NCBI GenBank assembly: GCA_965220245.1
Contig: CBDCPI010000015.1
Coordinates: forward strand, 61,739 to 125,738
Origin: CBDCPI01 sp965220245
GTDB taxonomy: Bacteria > Chloroflexota > Dehalococcoidia > Lucifugimonadales > UBA3495
DNA: 64,000 nucleotides
Direction of reading: 5' to 3'
Shown: one piece after another, positions 7,526 through 16,710 of the stretch
Layout: the number at the start of each line of letters is the position of its first letter
Position numbering within the stretch: position 1 is the first letter of the stretch
Notes under the pieces: generated by a model
What the model saw: the letters and a program-made list of their open reading frames with translations, nothing else
What the model was told of the DNA's origin: nothing
Databases searched by the model: none
Translations under genes and position numbers: made by a program

Positions 7526-8806
7526 CTATGCTGACCCATGGTTGAACGCGTCCTCGAAGGAACTCATGGTCGGCCTAACCGTAAGGGGATTGACCACCGA
7601 TTCTACAGCCTCTTGGGTCTTCAATCCGTTTCCGGTAATGTAAACCACCGTTAGCTCGTCGGGTTTGATGGTCCCCTGCTCCGCCAAGTGCCTTAACCCG
7701 GAGACGGTAACGCCGCCTGCGGTCTCGGTAAAGATACCCTCGGTCTCGGCCAAAAGTTTGATGCCGTCTACTATCTCATCCTCCGGTACCGCATACGCGG
7801 TCCCCTCGGAATGCTGGATCACTCTGAGGGAGTAAATGCCGTCGGCGGGGTTGCCGATAGCCAGGGATTTGGCGAGACTGTCCGGCCGGACGGGAAGCAC
7901 GTGAGCGTTACCACTGTCCCAAGCAGTTACTATCGGCGCGCAGCCCGCCGCCTGGGTCATGTGCATCTTGGTGGTTACCGCCGGGTGGTGTACGGTGTTC
8001 TGGTCGGGGCCAAAGGACGCGGCTTCCACTCCCTCCAGTAACCCCAAGCAAGCCAGTTCGTTGAAACCTTTCCAGATTTTGGTGAACATGGCGCCCGAAG
8101 CTGAGGGCACCACTACGTGTTGCGGCAGCCTCCAGCCCAACTGCTCGGCTACTTCGTATCCCAGCGTCTTGCTCCCCTCGGCGTAGTAAGGCCGCATATT
8201 TATGTTGACGAACGCCCAAGGATAGTTATCGGCTATCTCGCTGCAAAGGCGATTGACTTCATCGTAAGTACCGGTCACCGATACCAGGGTGGGACCGTAT
8301 ACCGCGGCGCCGATGATCTTTCCCCATTCCAGGTCGGAAGGAATAAACACCACCGCCTTGATCCCAGCGCGGGCTGCGTGGGCCGCCACCGCGCAGGCGA
8401 GGTTGCCAGTGGAGGCGCAGGCCAAGGTGTCGAAACCGAACTCCACCGCCTTGGTCGCCGCTACCGATACGACCCGGTCCTTGAAAGAGAAGGACGGGTT
8501 TACACTGTCGTTCTTGATGTAAAGGTTCCGCAGTCCCAACTTCTTGCCCAAGTTGCGGGCCTGGATGAGAGGGGTGAACCCGGCCATAATGTCCACCGGG
8601 TCGTCGCTATCAGCGGGCAACAGGTCACGGTAGCGCCAGATACTCAGGGGGCCGCGGGTGATGCTGTCGCGGCTGATGACTTCGGAGATGGTGGCATAAT
8701 CGTAGACAACCTCCAACGGACCGAAGCAGAACTCGCACACATTTAGCGGCTCGGACGGATTCTCCCTCCCGCATTCTCGGCACTTCAATCCGTTTACGAA
8801 GGCCAC
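7526..8806 (-). CDS. thrC: Threonine synthase
   Basis: A 426-residue PLP enzyme converting O-phosphohomoserine to threonine. The N-terminus has a zinc-ribbon-like set Cys9-X2-Cys12 and Cys24-X2-Cys27 seen in many archaeal and Chloroflexota ThrC proteins. The PLP lysine is Lys109 in NPSFSFKDR, and ACASTGNLACAVAAHAA is the phosphate-binding region. It heads a minus-strand operon with a NIL protein and two MoaD-like carriers. With that context, a related PLP role acting on the same substrate with a sulfur donor cannot be excluded, but sequence favours ThrC. Confidence 0.9.
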   Translation of the reverse strand: MAFVNGLKCRECGRENPSEPLNVCEFCFGPLEVVYDYATISEVISRDSITRGPLSIWRYRDLLPADSDDPVDIMAGFTPLIQARNLGKKLGLRNLYIKNDSVNPSFSFKDRVVSVAATKAVEFGFDTLACASTGNLACAVAAHAARAGIKAVVFIPSDLEWGKIIGAAVYGPTLVSVTGTYDEVNRLCSEIADNYPWAFVNINMRPYYAEGSKTLGYEVAEQLGWRLPQHVVVPSASGAMFTKIWKGFNELACLGLLEGVEAASFGPDQNTVHHPAVTTKMHMTQAAGCAPIVTAWDSGNAHVLPVRPDSLAKSLAIGNPADGIYSLRVIQHSEGTAYAVPEDEIVDGIKLLAETEGIFTETAGGVTVSGLRHLAEQGTIKPDELTVVYITGNGLKTQEAVESVVNPLTVRPTMSSFEDAFNHGSA

Positions 8807-9280
8807 TACCGTCTATTCCTCCGGGGGTTGGCCGCCATTGGCGGGTCACCAATGACTGGCGAATTCGAAGCAACACAGTACCCGGAACCTAAACTAAAGC
8901 CAAGGTGAAATGAACATATCGCTAGACCGCACTATCGGTGCCCACCCAGTTGAGGCCCAAAGGTGATATGAGGTACCGTGGAGTCCGTGCGGTCATCGTC
9001 AATCTCCCCGAAATGCACATCCCACCTTGGTATTGGTTTAGGTTCGAGCGCGAGTGATAGTATCAAAGGGCCTAGGTCATGTCAAGTTAGTATGAAAGGC
9101 CCCGACCATAGGCTAGGTAAGGGTAGGACACCGGCTAGGGTGGTGTTATAATTCGTCGGAATTCCCCGGACCGGCCAAAAGTCCTCCAGACCCAAACCGG
9201 ACTAATGACGGTCCTAGCCGGGAAATTCTTACCTCCCCGGGCCACGGGCTGCGAATACGAGGCACTTTCCGGGAGAGACT
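8807..9280. other. Divergent intergenic region thrC / nhaA
   Basis: About 470 bases between two divergent genes; it should hold both promoters. I see no convincing gene, repeat of the local families, or riboswitch-like fold by eye. Confidence 0.5.
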
Positions 9281-10618
9281 TTGGATACCGTCAGACGGCT
9301 GACCAACTTCTTTCAAGAGTACTCGCTGCCTCTGATTTTTGGGGTCATCGCCGGATTGGTGTGGGCCAACACCGACTTTTCCAGCTATCACCACGTCGTT
9401 GAATTCGACTTCTGGAATTTTGGCAAGGGGCCGTTTCTCGACGACGGACACGGCCATGACCTGAACGACTTCAAGATTTTCGGCAAGCACGTAACCGTCC
9501 ACTTCCTGGTCAACGAAGTGTTCATGGTGTTCTTCTTCGGCATCGCCGCCAAGGAGATTACCGAGTCGGTGCTGCCCGGCGGTGCGTTGAACCCTGTCCC
9601 CAAGGCCATCAACCCGCTGATGGGCACCTTGGGCGGTGTGCTGGGGCCGGTTGGCCTGTTCTTCCTGCTGGCCTTCCTGTTCTACGGCGGCAGCGACGAT
9701 TTCGGTATTGTGGCCAACGGCTGGGCCATACCCACCGCCACCGACATCGCCCTGGCTTGGTTGGTGGCCCGCATCATATTTGGCAACCGGCACCCCGCCG
9801 TCAATTTCCTGCTGCTGCTGGCGGTGGCCGACGACGCCATCGGTTTGGGCATCATCGCCATCTTCTACTCCACCGACGTGCAGCCCTTGTGGGTGCTACT
9901 CACCGTGGGCGGAATGGTTACAGCCTACGTTATGCGCCGGGCGGGCATCCGCTGGTGGCCGGTCTACATCCTGATTGCCGGTGGCATGAGTTGGGTTGGG
10001 CTGGTCAAGTCCGGGGTGGAACCGGCCCTAGCCCTGGTGGTAATCGTGCCTTTCCTGCCCGCTCACGCGCCCCACCGCACGGAAGAAGCGGCAGGACCTC
10101 ATCCACTGCCCCAGGCCCAACCGGCCGAGGGCGGCTCAATCGCCGGTCATGCCGGACCGGAACATGCCGACCACGTGGCGATGGAACACGCCCACGGCGG
10201 CGCGCCTTTGGAGCGGTTCGAGCACTACCTCAAGCTGCCGGTAGACTTCGGCCTGTTCTTCTTTGCTTGGGCCAACGCCGGCGTCGCGTTCGGCAACATC
10301 AACCAGGTAACGCTGATGGTGCTGCTCTCCCTCATCGTGGGCAAGACCTTGGGCGTCTCCCTGTTCTCGTTAACCGTATCCCGGTTCGGCTTCCCGCTGC
10401 CCGAGGGTATGCAGGTTCGGCATCTGGTCGTGGCTGGCCTGATTGCCGGACTGGGGCTGACCGTGGCCCTGTTCGTGGCTAACAAGGCGTACAATACCGA
10501 GGCGGGCCTGGATTTCCTGGACCCGGGCAAGATGGGCGCGGTGTTCAGCGCGGTGGTCGCCGTGCTGGCTTTCGTGGTGGCCCGCTTGGCGTTCCGGATT
10601 AAACGCTCCCCAGATTAA
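9281..10618 (+). CDS. nhaA: Na+/H+ antiporter NhaA with a His-rich loop
   Basis: A 445-residue antiporter of the inner membrane that expels Na+ in exchange for protons. The paired aspartates essential for transport are Asp184-Asp185 in VADDAIGLG, and PTATDIALAW is also typical. The start is TTG at 9281, after GGGAGAG. Unlike E. coli NhaA (388 residues), a hydrophilic stretch at about residues 258-312 is rich in histidine (HAPH, EHADH, MEHAHGG; at least eight His). It falls between membrane segments and might bind metal or sense pH. Confidence 0.93.
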   Translation: MDTVRRLTNFFQEYSLPLIFGVIAGLVWANTDFSSYHHVVEFDFWNFGKGPFLDDGHGHDLNDFKIFGKHVTVHFLVNEVFMVFFFGIAAKEITESVLPGGALNPVPKAINPLMGTLGGVLGPVGLFFLLAFLFYGGSDDFGIVANGWAIPTATDIALAWLVARIIFGNRHPAVNFLLLLAVADDAIGLGIIAIFYSTDVQPLWVLLTVGGMVTAYVMRRAGIRWWPVYILIAGGMSWVGLVKSGVEPALALVVIVPFLPAHAPHRTEEAAGPHPLPQAQPAEGGSIAGHAGPEHADHVAMEHAHGGAPLERFEHYLKLPVDFGLFFFAWANAGVAFGNINQVTLMVLLSLIVGKTLGVSLFSLTVSRFGFPLPEGMQVRHLVVAGLIAGLGLTVALFVANKAYNTEAGLDFLDPGKMGAVFSAVVAVLAFVVARLAFRIKRSPD

Positions 10619-10663
10619 ATGCTCCAATGAACATGACTGACCTCTTCAGGAGGGGACTGAAAT

Positions 10664-10951
10664 ATGATCGGAGTCTTGACACATCACTGGGCCAAGGCGG
10701 ACAAGATCGAGGAGGCCCGCAAGTTACTGGACGGCAACGGGGTGGCGCAGAGCAAAGCACCCGGCTTCGGCAGCCGCCAGACCCTATACTCGCTGACCGA
10801 CCCCGCTAAGATAACTACGTTGGCGACTTGGGAAAGTAACGAGATCTACGACGCTTGGCGGGCCAGTCCCGAACGGGCCGCCGCCATGGCCGGGGCTGAC
10901 GAACTTTGGAGTCAACCTGCCGAGTCGGAGCGGTTCGAGGTCGCCGCCTAG
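10664..10951 (+). CDS. Antibiotic-biosynthesis-monooxygenase-like (ABM) small protein
   Basis: A 95-residue single-domain protein of the dimeric alpha-beta barrel type (MIGVLTHHWAKADKIEEARK at the start, TTLATWESNEIYDAWRASPE in the middle). ABM proteins include heme-degrading and quinone-forming monooxygenases and many of unknown role. It follows nhaA after 45 bases. Function not assigned. Confidence 0.65.
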   Translation: MIGVLTHHWAKADKIEEARKLLDGNGVAQSKAPGFGSRQTLYSLTDPAKITTLATWESNEIYDAWRASPERAAAMAGADELWSQPAESERFEVAA

Positions 10952-11080
10952 CAGGGGAGGCGAATCCTGGTTGTCCTCCTCCCTGAAGACATGGACGTGC
11001 GCGTGATAAAATCCGGAAAGAAGCATAGCCAAACCAAAAGCGCAGGTTGGATGGCGTCTGCACCGAATCGAGGCTCCGGA

Positions 11081-11857
11081 ATGGCTACCCCCAAAACTTC
11101 AACCCCAATTAAGATGCTGCCCTACCAACGGGGGGGCGAAATCAACTATGCCAACTTGGACTTCAACCCCGACGTTACGGAGCCGCCCCCCGACGCTATG
11201 GAACAAAACCGCGAGCTGGACGAAATCATGGGGCTTCTCCGCGCTCACGTCACCGGCTTCGACAGCCGCCCCGATATTTTTCTCGACCGCGAGACCAACA
11301 TCTGCTACGATCCGCGCAACCTCAACGTCCGCATCATCCCGGACGTGTACCTGGCCTTCGGCGTTGACGCCGAAGCCATCCGTCCGCGCAAACTCTACTT
11401 GCCCTGGGAGGTGGGCAAGCCGCCGGACTGGGCGCTGGAAATCGCTTCGGCCAGCACGGCGCGGGAGGACGTCAGCCGCAAACCCGGCATCTACGCCCAA
11501 ATCGGCGTTGCCGAATACTGGCGGTTCGACCCCACCGGCGGCGATTATCACGGGGAGCCGCTGACCGGCGGCCGCTTGATTGGCAACTCGTACCAGCCCA
11601 TAGAACTGACCACTGAGCCTGACGGAATCCTGAAGGGGTACAGCGAGGTGCTGGGACTCAGCATGTGTTGGGACGAGGGGTGGCCCCGGCTCTATAACGC
11701 GGCGACCGGGACTTACATGGAGAACTGGAGGCAAGTGTGGGAATCTCGTGAAGCGGAACGGTCTATTCTCCAGTCTGAGCAAGAGGCGCGGTCTGCCGAT
11801 CAAGCCCGGATACGGCAGCTTGAAGCGGAGATTCACCGCCTGCGCTCGGGTAGTTAG
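11081..11857 (+). CDS. Uma2-family (DUF820) PD-(D/E)XK-like protein 1
   Basis: A 258-residue protein with the Uma2 core: an IPDVYLAFG strand carrying the conserved Asp, then WALEIASAST with the Glu of the (D/E)XK motif, then KPGIYAQIGVAEYWRFDP. The C-terminus is a charged predicted coiled coil (ESREAERSILQSEQEARS). The family has a restriction-endonuclease fold but its biological role is unsettled. ATG 11081 was preferred because upstream in-frame residues from 10991 look unlike the family. A second Uma2 gene lies at 20021. Confidence 0.8.
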   Translation: MATPKTSTPIKMLPYQRGGEINYANLDFNPDVTEPPPDAMEQNRELDEIMGLLRAHVTGFDSRPDIFLDRETNICYDPRNLNVRIIPDVYLAFGVDAEAIRPRKLYLPWEVGKPPDWALEIASASTAREDVSRKPGIYAQIGVAEYWRFDPTGGDYHGEPLTGGRLIGNSYQPIELTTEPDGILKGYSEVLGLSMCWDEGWPRLYNAATGTYMENWRQVWESREAERSILQSEQEARSADQARIRQLEAEIHRLRSGS

Positions 11858-11882
11858 CCGGAGGTCTCGTGGCTAGACAAAC

Positions 11883-12500
11883 CTAAGGCCCACTCCACTC
11901 GAAGGGTGCGTAGTGGCCGTTCTTCCCGGTGTTGTCCCAGGTCATCCCGTGGTCCGAGTAGGTGCTGGCGGTGCCCCGGGCCAAGGCCAACGTGGAACTG
12001 ACCGGATGGCCGGTGTTCTCCAACCGCATCACCTCCGGGCGGCGCCCGGCAGTGATTCCCTCAACGCTGAAGTCCATTACATCAGGAATTGACACGCTCC
12101 GGGTCTTCCCCCGGGACTCGAAGGTAATTGGGCAATACTTGGTCCCCCGAAAGTCGGTGGTAAGACTCACCCAACGCACCATGGGGCCGCCGACCTCCCC
12201 GGAGAGGATACGCTCGATGGCTTGGCGCTGGGGTTCCGAGGCCCGTTCGTCCACGTAGAAACCGGTGGTCCAGTTGCCCGCGCCCATGTTGCCGGGGGTG
12301 TATGCGGCCACGACGAAGTTGAGCCCGGCCAGCGGCACGCCGTTAAAGTCGCCCTCCTGGATGTGAAAGGCCAGAGCAACGTCGCAGTGCCCCTCGGTCG
12401 GGTCGCCGGGCGGCACCGGCAAGATACAGGGGCATAAAATATCGCAATTGCAGTTTTCGAAATACTCGCCCTTCAGACGCCATTGACCGTTGGTTGCCAT
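11883..12500 (-). CDS. DUF1326 protein
   Basis: A 205-residue protein with the family N-terminus: GEYFENCNCDILCPC, holding Cys17, Cys19, Cys23 and Cys25, which suggests a metal or redox site. No signal peptide is seen. The family is widespread in soil and marine bacteria and has no established function. It is convergent with the Uma2 gene and stands alone. Confidence 0.85.
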   Translation of the reverse strand: MATNGQWRLKGEYFENCNCDILCPCILPVPPGDPTEGHCDVALAFHIQEGDFNGVPLAGLNFVVAAYTPGNMGAGNWTTGFYVDERASEPQRQAIERILSGEVGGPMVRWVSLTTDFRGTKYCPITFESRGKTRSVSIPDVMDFSVEGITAGRRPEVMRLENTGHPVSSTLALARGTASTYSDHGMTWDNTGKNGHYAPFEWSGP

Positions 12501-12551
12501 GTTGCTCCTTAATCCACAAGCGGATGGCCGGAAGTTGCCGGGGCTTTCGCC

Positions 12552-12902
12552 TTAAAATAGTAACATGTCGACGCGATGCAGTTCCCCGGCCACCGGATCG
12601 ATCTGATAGCCCAGCGATTCTAGGGCCGTAACCCCCATGATCGCCGGGTCGCCCTCTTCCCCGAACACCACCGTCACGTCGGCCGACACCCCAGCGTAGC
12701 TCATATGAGCGCCCCCAACCTCGCGAGTCACCACGCCGCCGAAGCCGCGAAACCTTCTCTCTCCAGTGGGCCGGACGCCCAGCCGGTCCAGCAGGCTGGC
12801 CGGAAAAACGCTGAGGGTAGCCCCGGTATCCACCATGACGCGCGCCTCCTCGCCGGTGTCCACCGGGTCCGACCGATTGACGTTAACGTGAATAATTCCC
12901 AT
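12552..12902 (-). CDS. Retropepsin-like aspartic protease-fold protein
   Basis: A 116-residue single-lobe aspartic-protease-fold protein. The motif MVDTGATLSVFP places the catalytic Asp at residue 25, and AIMGVTALESLGYQIDP is the usual C-terminal ILG-like segment. Bacterial members are probably homodimers of unknown substrate. Start chosen at ATG 12902 (MGIIHVNV); upstream in-frame residues are not family-like. A frameshifted paralogue lies at 17259. Confidence 0.8.
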   Translation of the reverse strand: MGIIHVNVNRSDPVDTGEEARVMVDTGATLSVFPASLLDRLGVRPTGERRFRGFGGVVTREVGGAHMSYAGVSADVTVVFGEEGDPAIMGVTALESLGYQIDPVAGELHRVDMLLF

Positions 12903-13103
12903 ACCCGTAATCCTAACCTTCCGGTTTTTGACAGTTTCCCTACCGAATGCCGTGGCGCAGTGCGGGGATGTCTTGAGTATACCATCCGTGAAAATACCCA
13001 CCCGTCATTCCCACCCTCCCCCGGATTATCCTGTATCGGCTCCGCGACCTACTAACTGAGTTCCACTTACGAGAGATTTCAGTACCGCCCGGCGACGGTC
13101 TCA

Positions 13104-14399
13104 TCAGGGAACGTCGTGCCAGCGGGCCATGTGGTTGGCGTGGGTGTCCAAATAAGCGCCCTTATCGAAATGGGTGTCGTAAAACTCGGTGTCGATGTGC
13201 TGAGCTTGCACCATCACGTTCATAAACACCGTAGGCGCCGTGGCCGGGAACTTGCCGTAGGTATCGTAGATGTACTGGGCGATTTCACCCAGGCACTCCA
13301 CCAACTCCTCGCTATAAGGCTGCACGCTGCCCTTGACTTGCCGATTGTCCAGGAAGGGTCCGGGAAGCTCCGGGTCGTAGGTGCCGCCGGGGGCGAATTT
13401 TTGGTCGGCGATTTTTCGCACCGCAGTCCGCATGTCCGGGTTGTACGGCGGGCAAACGCTTTCGTAGTGCCCGTCAAGGCCGATGGGATTGGGCGCGGCC
13501 CAACGGGAGTCCCGCTGAAACCGGAACCCCAGTCCCGGCACCCCTTCCGCCGCAGCCGCTCCAAGCAGACTGTGAGAGTTGATCCCGGTGTACAACCAAC
13601 CACCCAGACCAATGGCCTGCATCATTAGCATGATGTTGTGTCCCATCATCGCCAACGACGCCGCCACCCCGGTCAACACCGACTGTTCCATTAAGGATAT
13701 GACGGCGCGTTTACTCTCGTCGATCAAACCCGACCGGATGAAGGGTCCCAGATTACCGGCGGGCCTGCCTGCCTGGTCGTCGTAGACCAGGGCTCGATTT
13801 TGCACCAGCATCCCAAGAATGCAGATGTAGTACTCGCTCAGGTCGCAAACCGGCAAGAAAAGCGTGGAGCCGGGGAAGTTGGCGCTCCAAACATTGTGCT
13901 CACTAATGTGAGGCGGCTCCCGGGGTACGGTGAGGCGCTGTCCGCTAACGGTTACAGTAGACTGCCGACAAACCTCCAGGACCCGCTCCAAGTCATTGGC
14001 CTCGGCTAGCTCTCGATTTCCCGTTGGCGCGACATCCCGCAGCCGGGTCAAATAGGCGCCGTTATCATCGGTGTAGAATAACTCGGGTGTTCCGATTCCG
14101 GCGCCAGTGGGAAAGCTTCGACCGGTTAAGCGTAGGCTGTAGTTGGCGTAGGCGTCTTGGGTGCTCGGGCTATAAGGTATGCCGAAGTTCCACCCGCTGA
14201 CACCGCCGCCGGCAGCCACCAAAAGCTCCTGTTCCCTCCGGTCCAAGGCTACCGGGGCGTGGCGGGACTTGAAGGCCACCGGGCCCGGTGGAAGCTCCAT
14301 TCCCAGACCGAACCGGCGAGACCGTCGACCGAAAAGGGCTTGGACCAAGGGAAACTGTTGGAGGTCACCGATGGGTCCGCCGCTCGACTCTGCTGCCAT
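13104..14399 (-). CDS. Uncharacterised 431-residue protein, possibly nitroreductase-like
   Basis: A cytoplasmic-looking protein with no signal peptide. The N-terminus contains VQALFGRRSRRFG and later SRHAPVALDRREQELLVAA, a layout reminiscent of the nitroreductase superfamily (Arg-rich FMN-phosphate motif, then the first helix). A central Met-rich stretch (ASLAMMGHNIMLMMQAIGLG) would match the helical dimer core. It could equally be a separate family; I do not recognise a named one. It is alone, upstream of a nested repeat cluster. Confidence 0.5.
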   Translation of the reverse strand: MAAESSGGPIGDLQQFPLVQALFGRRSRRFGLGMELPPGPVAFKSRHAPVALDRREQELLVAAGGGVSGWNFGIPYSPSTQDAYANYSLRLTGRSFPTGAGIGTPELFYTDDNGAYLTRLRDVAPTGNRELAEANDLERVLEVCRQSTVTVSGQRLTVPREPPHISEHNVWSANFPGSTLFLPVCDLSEYYICILGMLVQNRALVYDDQAGRPAGNLGPFIRSGLIDESKRAVISLMEQSVLTGVAASLAMMGHNIMLMMQAIGLGGWLYTGINSHSLLGAAAAEGVPGLGFRFQRDSRWAAPNPIGLDGHYESVCPPYNPDMRTAVRKIADQKFAPGGTYDPELPGPFLDNRQVKGSVQPYSEELVECLGEIAQYIYDTYGKFPATAPTVFMNVMVQAQHIDTEFYDTHFDKGAYLDTHANHMARWHDVP

Positions 14400-14533
14400 A
14401 GCGACACCTGTTTAACAAGGGAAATCGGGAGTCTGGCTGATATATGCCCCAAGAATGCCCAGAGTGTAGTGAGCCGTTTCCGGGCTGTCAAACCCGCCTA
14501 CCGAGGTACGCCAGGGTCTTTCGGTTCTTGGCG

Positions 14534-14870
14534 GAGGGTCTTTCAATTGTCATTCTGAAGGAGCCTTTCGACTTCGCTCAAGATAAACTCCGCGACTGAA
14601 GAATCTAAAGTCCTTGTCCAGAACCAACCTTGGCTTGCCGGAGGAATTTTAGACCCCTCACTCCGTTCGGGGTGACAATTACTGATGCGTGAATAAGTTT
14701 CTAAACTGTCCCCTCCCCCGTCATTCCGGCGAAGGCCGGAATCCATCCACGTCGAAAAGGAAGGGAACGTAGCTGGCTAATAGCACTCCTGGATTTCTGC
14801 TTTCGCGGGAATGACGGGTGAGGGTGAGTCAGAGTTTAGTTGTTGATTCACGTATCAGTAAAAGACCCTG
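14534..14870. mobile_element. Element C, copy 2, inserted in element A
   Basis: The ends are GAGGGTCTTTCAATTG and AAAGACCCTG. It is flanked by the 10-bp direct repeat GTTCTTGGCG (14524-14533 and 14871-14880), which is the target duplication. The interior has the paired palindrome TTTCGACTTCGCTCA / ACCCCTCACTCCGTTCG. Its right terminal repeat is interrupted by element B. Confidence 0.8.
14682..14858. mobile_element. Element B, copy 1, inserted in the terminal repeat of C
   Basis: Terminal repeats CTGATGCGTGAA and TTCACGTATCAG, flanked on both sides by TA, as in Tc1/mariner/IS630-derived MITEs. The inside holds the palindrome CATTCCGGCGAAGGCCGGAA. About 177 bp, no coding capacity. Confidence 0.75.
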
Positions 14871-15079
14871 GTTCTTGGCGTCCGCCTCTGGCGGGCCTGA
14901 ACCGGGATTCATGGGATTAAGGGATTCGCCTGATTCCCCAATCCGGTAAATCCCGGAATCAGAGAAATCCGAGTTCAGACGAACAACCGAAAGACCCTGG
15001 CTACTGGCCCAACTCGCGCCATTCCAGTTGGTATAATCCAGGATAGATGGACTAACAGCAGACCGAAGGATATAGCAGT

Positions 15080-16687
15080 ATGGCGAGAAAGAGTTTTTGG
15101 GCTTGGGGAATGGAATCAGACGAGCCTAGTGCGGAGCAAATGCAGCAGGCCGCCGCCAATCTGTCCCAACGCTACGGGGTTCACTTGGATGCTGCCACTC
15201 CGCCGACTTTAGATGATCTGGACTTGCGCCAGCCCCGGATAGCGCCGCCGGCATCCGTAGCAGCGTTTTGTAGCACCGGGACCCATGACCGGGCGGTACA
15301 CAGTTACGGCAGAGGCTTTCGGGACCGGGTCCGCGCCTTTAACCGGCAATTCCCGAACCCTCCCGATGTGGTGGCCTATCCGCGCAACGAGCGGGAGGTA
15401 GCGGCGGTCTTGGAATGGTGTTCCAGCAGGGGTTACGTGGCGATACCCTACGGTGGGGGCAGCTCAGTGGTGGGTGGTGTGGAGCCGCCCCAGGACTCGA
15501 ACGGCATCGTGTCCATCGACCTTTCCGGACTAGACCAAGTGCTGGAAGTAGACCCGGTCTCCCGCGCCGCCCGGATTCAAGGGGGAGTGTACGGCCCGGC
15601 GCTGGAAAATCAGCTTCGCCCCCACGGGGTCACCCTCCGGCACTTCCCGCAAAGTTTCGAGCATTCCACCTTGGGCGGCTGGATTGCCACCCGCTCCGGC
15701 GGTCACTACGCCACCAACCACACCCACATTGACGACTTGGTGGAGTCGATTCGCTTGGTGACTCCCTCCGGGGTTTGGGAGTCCCGGCGGTTGCCAGGAA
15801 GTGGGGCCGGCCCCAGCCCCGACCGCCTGGCCATCGGCAGCGAAGGGGTGTTGGGCATCATTACCGAAGCCTGGATGCGGATTCAAGGACGGCCGCGCTA
15901 CCGGGCGTCGGCGGGGGTAACGTTCCCCTCATTGCAGACCAGCGCGGAAGCCGCCCGCCATATCGTCCAAGCCAAGCTCTGGCCGGCCAATTGCCGAGTC
16001 CTAGACCCGGGAGAGGCCGCCAACGCCGCCGGTCTCGACGGTAAGCAAGCGTTGTTGGTCCTGGGCTTCGAATCGGCCGATGTGCCTCAAGGTGATTTAA
16101 TGCGGCAGGCCATTGCCATCGCTCGAGATTGCGGCGGGTCCGTCGAGGAAGATGCAATAATGGTCTCGGATTCCCAGAGCGAGACCGCCAGCGGCGCCGG
16201 CCGCCAAGGCGCTGTCGGTAACTGGCGCGACTCCTTTATTCGAGCCCCCTATAATCGCAATATGACCATGGGCCTGGGTCTGGCCGGGGACACCCTGGAG
16301 ACGGCCATCACCTGGGACCGCTGGCCCCAATTGGACTTGGCTGTCCGCGAGGCCCTGAGCGAGGCGCTAAGGAGCACCTGCGGCGGCGGCAGCGTTACTT
16401 GCCGGTTTACCCACGTGTACCCCGACGGCCCCGCTCCTTACTACACTTTTGAGGGATTGGGACCGCGCGGCGCTGAGATTGAAGTCTGCGACCAGCTAAA
16501 ACAAGCGGCGTCCGACGCGATAATGGCGGCGGGCGGCACCATAACCCACCATCACGCCGTGGGCCGGTTGCACCGCCCTTGGTACGACCAGCAACGCCCC
16601 GACCTTTTTGCTCAAGCCCTCCGGGCCGCCAAGGCAGCCGTCGACCCCAAAGGCGTCTTGAACCCCGGTGTGTTAATCGACCCGTAG
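15080..16687 (+). CDS. FAD-linked oxidase of the alkyl-DHAP synthase/D-lactate dehydrogenase type
   Basis: A 535-residue flavoprotein with an N-terminal FAD-binding PCMH domain (VAIPYGGGSSVVGG, then FEHSTLGGWIATRSGG and AIGSEGVLGIITEAW) and a C-terminal cap/oxidase domain. The late motif THHHAVGRLHRPW is the histidine-rich signature of alkyldihydroxyacetone-phosphate synthase, and the C-terminal GVLNPGVL is general for the class. Length is close to archaeal/bacterial AGPS-like enzymes. It may form ether lipids or oxidise a 2-hydroxy acid; sequence favours the AGPS-like group. Confidence 0.8.
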   Translation: MARKSFWAWGMESDEPSAEQMQQAAANLSQRYGVHLDAATPPTLDDLDLRQPRIAPPASVAAFCSTGTHDRAVHSYGRGFRDRVRAFNRQFPNPPDVVAYPRNEREVAAVLEWCSSRGYVAIPYGGGSSVVGGVEPPQDSNGIVSIDLSGLDQVLEVDPVSRAARIQGGVYGPALENQLRPHGVTLRHFPQSFEHSTLGGWIATRSGGHYATNHTHIDDLVESIRLVTPSGVWESRRLPGSGAGPSPDRLAIGSEGVLGIITEAWMRIQGRPRYRASAGVTFPSLQTSAEAARHIVQAKLWPANCRVLDPGEAANAAGLDGKQALLVLGFESADVPQGDLMRQAIAIARDCGGSVEEDAIMVSDSQSETASGAGRQGAVGNWRDSFIRAPYNRNMTMGLGLAGDTLETAITWDRWPQLDLAVREALSEALRSTCGGGSVTCRFTHVYPDGPAPYYTFEGLGPRGAEIEVCDQLKQAASDAIMAAGGTITHHHAVGRLHRPWYDQQRPDLFAQALRAAKAAVDPKGVLNPGVLIDP

Positions 16688-16710
16688 CGGGGTGCTTTGT
16701 GGAGGTTGTT

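Larger units (their letters stand above)
14511..15000. mobile_element. Element A, copy 2, carrying nested elements C and B
   Basis: Perfect 16-bp terminal inverted repeats, CCAGGGTCTTTCGGTT at 14511-14526 and AACCGAAAGACCCTGG at 14985-15000, bound the block. Removing the inner element C and one copy of its 10-bp duplication leaves an A element of about 143 bp similar to 4985-5117. It encodes no protein. This gives a readable order of insertion: A first, then C into A, then B into C. Confidence 0.75.
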
